This document shows, piece after piece, positions 1-5,151 of a stretch of 5,253 bases of DNA; positions within the stretch are counted from its first letter, which is position 1; each line of letters begins with the position of its first letter. The stretch is from Chloroflexota bacterium (GTDB taxonomy: Bacteria; Chloroflexota; Anaerolineae; JACRMK01). The notes beneath the pieces were generated by a model, which saw nothing but the letters and a program-made list of their open reading frames with translations, did no database searches and was not told the DNA's origin. Both the position numbers and the translations under genes were made by a program. The stretch is from NCBI GenBank assembly GCA_016200765.1, contig JACQEC010000295.1, positions 1 to 5,253 of the forward strand. The letters are read 5' to 3'.

Positions 1-1
1 C

Positions 2-145
2 TATTCGGCGCTCGCCTATTATGCCGATCATCAGCAAGCGCTGGATAAAGTCATCGCGGAGGAATCTGCCGAGGTTCAGCGCCTGTGGGAGGCGAACCGG
101 AATTCGCCCATCCGACAGAAACTGCGCGCCCGCGGGCTGATGTAG
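2..145 (+). CDS. C-terminal part of a DUF433-like (antitoxin-type) protein, truncated by window edge
   Basis: The frame is open from base 2 and ends at TAG 143-145, giving 47 residues that start YSALAYYADH and end KLRARGLM. The pattern 'ALAYYxDHxxxxDxxIxEE' followed by a short charged tail ending in 'LRARGL' matches, from memory, the C-terminus of DUF433 proteins: small winged-helix-like DNA-binding proteins usually encoded just before a Mut7-C/DUF5615 (PIN-like) toxin and regarded as its antitoxin. The N-terminal DNA-binding part lies upstream of the window. No toxin gene follows; the next gene, 54 bp on, is trpB2, so this is either a solitary member or one whose partner lies upstream. No terminator hairpin is visible in the gap, so read-through into trpB2 is possible. 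The family call is a recollection of sequence pattern, not a search. Confidence 0.55.
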   Translation, partial: YSALAYYADHQQALDKVIAEESAEVQRLWEANRNSPIRQKLRARGLM

Positions 146-183
146 TCCAACCACCATCGAGAGAAAAATCCAAATCTTGAATA

Positions 184-192
184 GGGAGGGAG
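184..192 (+). promoter_or_regulatory. Ribosome binding site of trpB2
   Basis: The purine run GGGAGGGAG lies 7 to 11 bases before the ATG at 200 and contains GGAGG, a strong match to the anti-Shine-Dalgarno sequence. It supports the start at 200; no competing upstream start in that frame has a comparable site. Confidence 0.75.
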
Positions 193-199
193 ACCCACC

Positions 200-1573
200 A
201 TGAACGGTCAACACAAGTTTTTGCTCGACGAAAGCCAGCTGCCGAAGGCGTGGTACAACATCAACGCCGATATGCCGGTGCCGCCCCAGCCGGTCCTGCA
301 CCCCGGCACTATGCAGCCGGTCACGCCCGATTTCTTGAGCGTGCTGTTTCCGATGAGCCTGATCATGCAGGAGATGAGCCCCGAACGCTGGATTGAAATC
401 CCGGAGCCGGTGCGCGACATCTATAAGCTGTGGCGCCCGACGCCGATGTATCGCGCGCTCCGCCTGGAGAAGGCGCTCGACACGCCGGCGCACATCTACT
501 ACAAGTACGAGGGCGTCAGCCCGGTCGGCTCGCACAAGCCCAACACGGCCGTGGCGCAGGCCTACTACAACAAGGAAGCCGGCACCAAAGCCTTGACCAC
601 CGAGACCGGCGCGGGACAGTGGGGCAGTGCGCTGGCGATGGCCTGCAATTTCTTCGACATGGCGCTCGAAGTCTATATGGTCAAGGTCTCGTATTTCCAG
701 AAGCCGTACCGCCGCATCATCATGGAGAACTTCGGCGCGCGCGTCTTTGCCAGCCCCAGCAGTAACACCCACTACGGCAGTGAGATTCTGGCCGAAGACC
801 CCGACTCGCCCGGCTCGCTGGGCATCGCCATCTCGGAGGCGGTCGAGGCGGCGGCCTCGTCGGGCGGCGCGAAGAAATATTCGCTCGGTTCGGTGCTGGG
901 TCACGTGCTGATGCACCAGACCGTCGTCGGCATCGAATCGTTACAGCAGATGGAGATGGCGGGCGAATACCCCGATATGGTGATCGGCTGTGCGGGCGGC
1001 GGCTCGAACTTCGCGGGCTTCGCGTACCCGTTCCTGCACCAGAACTTCACGGCCGGGAAGAAGACGAAGATAATCGCCGTGGAGCCAGCCTCCTGCCCCA
1101 GCATGACCAAGGGGCAATATACGTTCGACTACGGCGACACGGCGGCGATGGCGCCGATTGTCAAGATGTACACGCTCGGCCATACCTTCGTGCCGCCGGG
1201 CATCCACGCCGGCGGCCTGCGCTATCACGGCATGGCGCCCAGCGTCAGCGCGCTGGTGAACCACGGCGACATCGAGGCGCGGGCGGTCGGGCAGTTGGCG
1301 ACGTTCGACGCGGCGGTGCGGTTCTCGAAGGCGGAGGGCATCATCCCCGCGCCGGAGTCGGCGCACGCTATCCGCGTGGCGATTGACGAGGCGCTGGCGT
1401 GCAAGCAGAGCGGCGAGCGCAAGGTGATCGCCTTCAACCTCTCGGGGCACGGCCATTTTGATATGACGGCCTACGAGGCCTACCATCAGGGAAAGTTGCA
1501 GGATTACGACTACCCGGCGGAACTGGTGATGGAGGCGATGAGCCACCTGCCGAAGGTGCCGGCGATGGGGTAG
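200..1573 (+). CDS. trpB2: TrpB2-type tryptophan synthase beta chain (PLP-dependent)
   Basis: This 457-residue protein is a fold-type II PLP enzyme of the TrpB2 (TrpB-like) branch, longer than classical TrpB (about 400) and typical of TrpB2. It should join indole to L-serine, or to O-phosphoserine as reported for some archaeal TrpB2 enzymes, to make tryptophan in the cytoplasm. Visible motifs: WRPTPMYRA (78-86); the PLP Schiff-base lysine in GSHKPNTA (K113); the catalytic glutamate in TETGAGQWG (E135); conserved VKVSYFQKPYRR (161-172); SLGIAISEAVE (206-216); the phosphate-binding loop GCAGGGSN (263-270); GIIPAPESAHA (380-390); and LSGHGHFD (414-421), where the serine faces the pyridine nitrogen and 'SGHG' is the TrpB2 form of the classical 'SGRG'. 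All catalytic positions are present, so it looks active. No trpA, trpB1 or other tryptophan gene is adjacent, as is usual for stand-alone TrpB2, which may serve indole salvage. The start is supported by the upstream GGAGG. A G-quadruplex motif overlaps the stop. Confidence 0.95.
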   Translation: MNGQHKFLLDESQLPKAWYNINADMPVPPQPVLHPGTMQPVTPDFLSVLFPMSLIMQEMSPERWIEIPEPVRDIYKLWRPTPMYRALRLEKALDTPAHIYYKYEGVSPVGSHKPNTAVAQAYYNKEAGTKALTTETGAGQWGSALAMACNFFDMALEVYMVKVSYFQKPYRRIIMENFGARVFASPSSNTHYGSEILAEDPDSPGSLGIAISEAVEAAASSGGAKKYSLGSVLGHVLMHQTVVGIESLQQMEMAGEYPDMVIGCAGGGSNFAGFAYPFLHQNFTAGKKTKIIAVEPASCPSMTKGQYTFDYGDTAAMAPIVKMYTLGHTFVPPGIHAGGLRYHGMAPSVSALVNHGDIEARAVGQLATFDAAVRFSKAEGIIPAPESAHAIRVAIDEALACKQSGERKVIAFNLSGHGHFDMTAYEAYHQGKLQDYDYPAELVMEAMSHLPKVPAMG

Positions 1574-1598
1574 GCAGGGGCGGCGGGGCGGCGGGGCG
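1567..1598 (+). repeat. Four-tract G-quadruplex motif with GGGGCGGC tandem repeat over the trpB2 stop
   Basis: Four GGGG tracts occur at 1567-1570, 1577-1580, 1585-1588 and 1593-1596, with loops of 6, 4 and 4 bases, fitting the usual G4(L1-7) rule on the + (mRNA-like) strand. The last three tracts form an 8-bp tandem repeat, GGGGCGGC, of about 2.75 copies (1577-1598). The TAG stop (1571-1573) lies inside the first loop. That the structure forms, and that it affects termination or mRNA stability, is inference. Confidence 0.6.
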
Positions 1599-1613
1599 TT
1601 GGCGCGTTGAAAG

Positions 1614-1654
1614 ACCTCACCCCCAACCCCTCTCCCAAGTATGGGAGAGGGGAG
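1614..1654. repeat. Interspersed palindromic repeat, copy 1 (CCCCTCTCCC hairpin)
   Basis: The unit begins ACCTCACCCCC and has perfect 10-bp arms, CCCCTCTCCC (1627-1636) and GGGAGAGGGG (1643-1652), around the 6-base loop AAGTAT. The same layout recurs at 1803-1852. Units of this form are, from memory, scattered in many copies through intergenic regions of environmental GC-rich bacteria. It could act as a transcription barrier for trpB2, but there is no U-tract. Confidence 0.8.
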
Positions 1655-1700
1655 TGCGCCGCTTCGCCCTTACAGTGGCCGATGGGTTTACATAAGTTTT

Positions 1701-1734
1701 ACCCTTTCTGCAGAGGGTATGGTTTTGCAGAAAG
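1701..1734 (+). other. Pair of mutually exclusive small hairpins
   Basis: CTTTCTGCA (1704-1712) pairs perfectly with TGCAGAAAG (1726-1734), 9 bp with a 13-base loop. ACCCT (1701-1705) can instead pair with AGGGT (1714-1718), and the two structures exclude each other. The segment lies between the two CCCCTCTCCC hairpins. A regulatory role is only a possibility; short inverted repeats like these can also arise by chance. Confidence 0.35.
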
Positions 1735-1802
1735 TCGGTATGCTTGGCAGTCATTGTCACAACCTTTCGGCGCATGACTTGACGGATTACTTGGCGCTTA
1801 GA

Positions 1803-1852
1803 ACCTCACCCCCGGCCCCTCTCCCCCCGATCTAGTCGGGGGGAGAGGGGAG
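1803..1852. repeat. Interspersed palindromic repeat, copy 2 (extended CCCCTCTCCCCCCGA hairpin)
   Basis: It begins ACCTCACCCCC like copy 1. Perfect 15-bp arms (1816-1830 and 1836-1850) surround the 5-base loop TCTAG. The inner 17 bases, 1825-1841, read CCCCGATCTAGTCGGGG; their reverse complement is found exactly at 4854-4870, inside the methyltransferase gene. Copy 1 lacks this inner part, so copy 2 looks like the same outer unit with a different, longer centre. Confidence 0.85.
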
Positions 1853-1905
1853 AAACAGCACGCAACGGCGGCGACCGGGGGTCGAGACCTGGCCGTGACG
1901 GGGAA

Positions 1906-1968
1906 GGGCGAAGCCACGGCCAGCCATCTTGTTGCCAAACAGGGTGAGCCGTGGCCGTGGCTTCGCCC
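1906..1968. repeat. 17-bp perfect inverted repeat (GGGCGAAGCCACGGCCA type)
   Basis: The arms 1906-1922 and 1952-1968 are perfect reverse complements of 17 bp, separated by 29 bases. The right arm runs into CTTCGCCCCTAC, a string resembling the GTAGGGGCGAAG-type repeats I recall from Chloroflexota and other environmental genomes. A further TGGCCGTG at 1890-1897 can also pair with CACGGCCA at 1915-1922, so two alternative hairpins compete. The element ends about 60 bp before the methyltransferase start. Confidence 0.8.
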
Positions 1969-2015
1969 CTACGAATCTGCGTTATACCCTGCTGATTGCT
2001 ATCAGACATTTTCAT

Positions 2016-2020
2016 GGAGG
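2016..2020 (+). promoter_or_regulatory. Ribosome binding site that decides the methyltransferase start
   Basis: GGAGG lies 9 bases before ATG 2030. The frame is open further upstream to a GTG at 1895, but those extra 45 codons run through the 17-bp inverted repeat and look non-coding. The site argues for the start at 2030. Confidence 0.75.
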
Positions 2021-2029
2021 CGAGACACG

Positions 2030-5000
2030 ATGCCACGCCGCAAACAGCCTGCTACCCCGCCAACCGATAACGCCGCAGTCACCGATTACCGCCACGGCGA
2101 GACGCGCAAAAACATCCCGCCGGCGGGCCTCGCCGCGCGCGGGCGGGTGCAGGAAGTCCCCAAAACCCGCTACGCCTATGACCCGCACCTGCCGCCGGTC
2201 TTGCGCTTTGACCCCACAGGCGGCCCCGACCACCTGCCCGACCTGCTCGCCGCGGCGCGCACCCGCCCCTTGACCGACGCCGAAGCGCGCTTGCTGGCCG
2301 ACGCCCTGCGAAGCCAGCAGCCGTGGCTGGAATGGGCGGGCAAGCGCGAGAAGCACTGGCTTGAGGTGGACCCGGTCGCCCTGCACATCCACGAGCGCGT
2401 CTCCGCGCAGGCCATCATCAAACTTGCGTTGCGTGAGCCGCTCCAGCGTTCGCTCTTCGCCGACCCGGAATTGGAATACCGCAAGGAAATCCAGTTCTAC
2501 CAGCACAATGTCTCGTGGTCGAACCGGCTCATCCTCGGCGACAGCCTCGTGGTGATGGATTCGCTCGCCAAGCGCGAAGACCTCGCGGGCAAGGTGCAGA
2601 TGATCTACCTAGACCCGCCCTACGGCATCAAATTCGCCAGCAACTTTCAGGCGCAGGTCGGCGTGCGCGATGTCAAGGACAAAGACGCCGACCTGACCCG
2701 CGAGCCGGAGCAGATCAAAGCCTACCGCGACACGTGGACGCTCGGCATCCACTCCTACCTCGCCTACCTGCGCGACCGCCTCATCGCCGCCCGCCAACTG
2801 CTCACGGATTCGGGCAGTATCTTCGTGCAGATTAGTGACGAGAACATCCATCGTGTACGGTTGCTGATGGATGAGGTGTTTGGCACACAGAATTACTGTT
2901 TGATAATCACCTATCAGAAGACCGGTGGCATACCTGGAACTCTAATCAATCCTACTATGGATTATGTACTTTGGTATGCAAAGCAGAAGGAAGTGGCAAA
3001 GTTTAGACCACTTTATGTTGAGAGGTTGATTGGCGATACTGCATTAGACAGATACGACCAAATCGAATTCACGGATTTTTCTGAGCAACGACTCACCTCC
3101 GCTCAAATAGCAGGTACTGTATCAATAACCAATGGTAGCCGCTTTCAATTGACGAGTTTGTTCTCGGAAGGAGCAAGTGCTTCAGGTGAACCCAGATTCT
3201 TATTTAGAGATGTCACTTATCAACCATCAAGTGGTAAGCACTGGACGACGAATCTTAATGGGCTAAGCAATCTTGCTAAAGCAGACCGCATTCAGGTTAT
3301 GGGAAGTGTTCTGAGATACAAGCGGTATCTTAAAGATTTCGCTTATGTCCCTATAACAGATCGTTGGGACAGTGTTCAACTGGGTACAGGTAGAATCTAC
3401 GTAGTCCAAACCAGTACGACCGTTATCGAACGCTGCCTGCTGATGACCACCGACCCCGGCGACCTCGTGCTCGACCCGACCTGCGGCTCCGGCACCACCG
3501 CCACTGTCGCCGAACAGTGGGGCCGCCGTTGGATTACCATAGACACCTCGCGCGTTGCCCTCGCGCTTGCCCGCCAGCGCCTGCTCACCGCCAAATACGA
3601 CTACTACCAACTCGCCGACCCGGCGAAGGGCGTCTCCGGCGGCTTCATCTGCAAAACCGTCCCGCACATCACGCTCAAATCCATCGCCCAGAATCAGGCG
3701 CTTGACCCCATCTTCGCCAAATGGGAGCCACGGCTGGCCGCCCACCTCGCCGCGCTCAATGCCGCGCTCGCCGCTGTGCCCGCCGACGCGCGCGCGCGCC
3801 TCGCCGCCAAACTTGTCGCCAAAGAAAAGCGCGAGGGCAAATCGTCCATCAGCGAGGCCGACCGCCGCCGCTGGCTGCTGCCCATCGCCGGCTGGCGCGA
3901 ATGGCAAGTGCCTTTCGATAGCGACCCCGATTGGCCGGCATCCCTGCAAGATGCCCTGCGCAACACTCGCGCCGCGTGGCGCGCCAAAATGGATGAGGTG
4001 AACGCCATCATCACGGCCAGCGCGCCCCAAGAAACGTTGGTGGATCAACCCAAAGTCGCGCCCGGCATCCTGCGCGTCAGCGGCCCGTTCACCGTCGAGG
4101 GCGTCCAGCCGGTCGAAGAATCGCTCGACAGCGAAAGCCCCATCGGCGGCCAGCCCGACAGCCTGCCCACCTTCGAGGCCGCCGACCCCGCCGCCGAACC
4201 GGCCAACGCCGAAGCCTATCTCGACAAGATGGTTCGCCTGCTGCGCCAAGATGGCGTGCGCTTCCCCGATAACAAGGCGCAAAAGTTCCTGCGGCTTGAG
4301 CCGCTCGCGCACAGCATCCTCCACGCCGAAGGCGAATGGGGCAACGGCGACGGCCCGCGCCGCGTGGCCGTCTCCTTCGGCCCGCAATATGGCCCCATCA
4401 CCGCCAAGCAGGTCGAAGAGTGTATCCGCTCGGCCAGCCGGCGCGGCTGTGACGATCTAGTCTTTGCCGGTTTCACCATTGACGCCGCCGCGCAAGCCGC
4501 CATCCAAGATGACCCCGACCCGCAGGTGCGCTGTCATCTGGCGCACATCCGCCCCGATGTGAATATGGGCGACCTGCTCAAAGACACGCCGGGCAGTCAA
4601 CTGTTCACCGTCTTTGGCCTGCCGCGCGTCTCGCTCAAGGCGGACAAAGATCAATGGATGGTCGAGATGGAAGGGGTGGACATCTACGACCCGCTCACTA
4701 ACAGCCTGCGCGCCACCCGCGCCGATAAGGTCGCCGCGTGGTTTCTGGACAGCGACTACGACGGGCGCACCTTCTGCGTTACGCAAGCCTTCTTTCCCGA
4801 CAGCGGCGCGTGGGAAAAACTCGCCCGCGCGCTCAAGGCCAGCCCCCGATCATCCCCGACTAGATCGGGGACGGGGGCCAGCGTGGATGAAGAGCGCTTC
4901 GCCGCTTTTTCCGGCACGCGCTCCCTGCCCTTTCCCGCCGGTCCATACCAGCGCATCGCCGTCAAGGTCATAGACCCGCGCGGCAACGAGGTCATGCGCG

Positions 5001-5062
5001 TCATGCGCCTGAGTGGCCCTTCGACAGGCTCAGGATACACGACTATCGCTGATCAGCCATGA
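2030..5062 (+). CDS. Type III Mod-like site-specific DNA adenine (N6) methyltransferase
   Basis: The 1010-residue protein should transfer a methyl group from AdoMet to adenine at a specific DNA site, as the modification subunit of a type III-like restriction system. Order of parts: a variable N-terminus; NRLILGDSLVVMDSL (165-179), typical ahead of the catalytic block; motif IV DPPYG (195-199) in MIYLDPPYGIKF; a middle region with KTGG (297-300) and DYVLWYAK (311-318) leading into the target-recognition region; then AdoMet motif I, DPTCGSGTT (482-490), and WITIDTSR (501-508). Motif IV before motif I marks the beta class, which includes Mod. A long C-terminal part (about 540-994), familiar from large Mod proteins, follows. 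All catalytic motifs are intact. Oddities: a low-GC centre (about 2850-3420), a 39-bp in-frame hairpin insertion (residues about 938-951), and a C-terminal tail (about 995-1010) encoded by a repeat. No Res helicase-nuclease is visible; it may lie downstream or be lost. The recognition sequence cannot be read from the protein. Confidence 0.9.
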   Translation: MPRRKQPATPPTDNAAVTDYRHGETRKNIPPAGLAARGRVQEVPKTRYAYDPHLPPVLRFDPTGGPDHLPDLLAAARTRPLTDAEARLLADALRSQQPWLEWAGKREKHWLEVDPVALHIHERVSAQAIIKLALREPLQRSLFADPELEYRKEIQFYQHNVSWSNRLILGDSLVVMDSLAKREDLAGKVQMIYLDPPYGIKFASNFQAQVGVRDVKDKDADLTREPEQIKAYRDTWTLGIHSYLAYLRDRLIAARQLLTDSGSIFVQISDENIHRVRLLMDEVFGTQNYCLIITYQKTGGIPGTLINPTMDYVLWYAKQKEVAKFRPLYVERLIGDTALDRYDQIEFTDFSEQRLTSAQIAGTVSITNGSRFQLTSLFSEGASASGEPRFLFRDVTYQPSSGKHWTTNLNGLSNLAKADRIQVMGSVLRYKRYLKDFAYVPITDRWDSVQLGTGRIYVVQTSTTVIERCLLMTTDPGDLVLDPTCGSGTTATVAEQWGRRWITIDTSRVALALARQRLLTAKYDYYQLADPAKGVSGGFICKTVPHITLKSIAQNQALDPIFAKWEPRLAAHLAALNAALAAVPADARARLAAKLVAKEKREGKSSISEADRRRWLLPIAGWREWQVPFDSDPDWPASLQDALRNTRAAWRAKMDEVNAIITASAPQETLVDQPKVAPGILRVSGPFTVEGVQPVEESLDSESPIGGQPDSLPTFEAADPAAEPANAEAYLDKMVRLLRQDGVRFPDNKAQKFLRLEPLAHSILHAEGEWGNGDGPRRVAVSFGPQYGPITAKQVEECIRSASRRGCDDLVFAGFTIDAAAQAAIQDDPDPQVRCHLAHIRPDVNMGDLLKDTPGSQLFTVFGLPRVSLKADKDQWMVEMEGVDIYDPLTNSLRATRADKVAAWFLDSDYDGRTFCVTQAFFPDSGAWEKLARALKASPRSSPTRSGTGASVDEERFAAFSGTRSLPFPAGPYQRIAVKVIDPRGNEVMRVMRLSGPSTGSGYTTIADQP
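2850..3420 (+). other. Low-GC target-recognition segment inside the methyltransferase gene
   Basis: By hand count, rows 2881-3420 hold 231 G+C in 540 bases (43%), against 66% for 2701-2820 and 68% for 3481-3540. Codon use changes too: AGA, TTA and ATA codons appear here, while CGC, CTG/CTC and ATC dominate either side. The segment codes for about residues 275-463, between DPPYG and DPTCGSGTT, where beta-class enzymes carry their target-recognition domain. The frame is unbroken through both junctions. Replacement by homologous recombination in the conserved flanks is the natural reading; the exact breakpoints are uncertain by some tens of bases. Confidence 0.75.
4837..4882. repeat. 39-bp in-frame hairpin insertion flanked by 7-bp direct repeats, inside the methyltransferase gene
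   Basis: GGCCAGC occurs at 4837-4843 and again at 4876-4882, an offset of 39 bp (13 codons). Between them lies a hairpin: inner arms TCCCCGA (4853-4859) and TCGGGGA (4865-4871) around loop CTAGA, and outer arms GCCCCCG (4842-4848) and CGGGGGC (4872-4878) with a four-base bulge ATCA on the left. Deleting 39 bp gives ALKASVDEERF, which resembles the 'LKAxxDEExW' run I recall in related Mod proteins. The inserted residues (SPRSSPTRSGTGA) are low-complexity, as expected of a non-coding element read through. The 17-bp core matches the hairpin at 1825-1841 in reverse complement. Confidence 0.75.
5008..5034. repeat. Interspersed repeat (CCCTTCGACAGGCTCAGG type) forming the gene's 3' end
   Basis: CCTGAG (5008-5013) pairs with CTCAGG (5029-5034) around TGGCCCTTCGACAGG. 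The string CCCTTCGACAGGCTCAG is, from memory, a very common short interspersed repeat in Chloroflexota and other environmental bacteria, and it is often read as 'SGPSTGSG' when it falls in genes, exactly as here. It begins at the codon where related Mod proteins appear to end (after GNEVMRVMRL), so the last 16 residues are probably repeat-derived. Confidence 0.65.
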
Positions 5063-5151
5063 AGGTGATTATATTTTACGTCTGATGTCAGTGGTCACAA
5101 GTTAAGGTAACTGGTTCTTTGTCAAATTTGGTCTTGTAGCCATGCGGATGT

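Larger units (their letters stand above)
1574..2029. other. 456-bp gene-free, repeat-rich spacer between trpB2 and the methyltransferase gene
   Basis: I see no convincing gene here. Open frames at 1641-1835 (+) and 1806-2036 (-) run through the palindromes and look like chance. In order the spacer holds the G-quadruplex motif, a 10-bp-arm hairpin (1614-1654), a less GC-rich stretch with two competing small hairpins (about 1676-1800), a 15-bp-arm hairpin (1803-1852), a GC-rich stretch, a 17-bp inverted repeat (1906-1968), a small hairpin CTGAT-TGCT-ATCAG (1992-2005) and the ribosome binding site of the next gene. A related 13-mer, GCTTCGCCC(C/T)TAC, appears at 1661-1673 and 1960-1972. None of the hairpins is followed by a T-run, so a classical intrinsic terminator for trpB2 is not evident. 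A promoter for the downstream gene must lie here if it is not co-transcribed, but I could not identify one with confidence. Confidence 0.7.

Noticed and set aside
941..1546. 201-codon open frame on the minus strand
   Set aside because: It is a shadow of trpB2, Arg/His/Val-rich with no family signature, and it overlaps fully a gene with intact catalytic motifs.
1641..1835. 64-codon open frame in the spacer
   Set aside because: It starts in the loop of one hairpin and ends in the loop of the next, has no family resemblance, and its last residues are just the C-rich repeat translated.
1803..1852. Intrinsic terminator
   Set aside because: The stem is strong, but it is followed by AGAAACAGC with no T-run on the + strand, and the preceding sequence on the opposite strand gives no T-run either. 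It fits an interspersed repeat better.
1577..1852. CRISPR array
   Set aside because: There are only two or three unlike palindromic units with no regular spacing and no cas genes.
1981..2010. Sigma-70 promoter for the methyltransferase (TATACC-like -10 near 1984)
   Set aside because: No acceptable -35 box lies at 16-18 bp upstream (the region is the repeat arm CTTCGCCCC), so the match is not better than chance.
1895..2029. N-terminal extension of the methyltransferase by 45 codons from GTG 1895
   Set aside because: It runs through the 17-bp inverted repeat, has no good ribosome binding site, and ATG 2030 has GGAGG at the right distance.
3263..4387. 374-codon open frame on the minus strand
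   Set aside because: It lies wholly opposite the methyltransferase gene. Long antisense frames are common opposite GC-rich genes with strong third-position bias, and its Gly/Ala/Arg/Val-rich composition shows no recognisable motif.
5092..5117. Terminator hairpin downstream of the methyltransferase gene (AGTTA-AGG-TAACT)
   Set aside because: The stem is only five mostly A-T pairs with a three-base loop and no T-tract directly after it; too weak to call.
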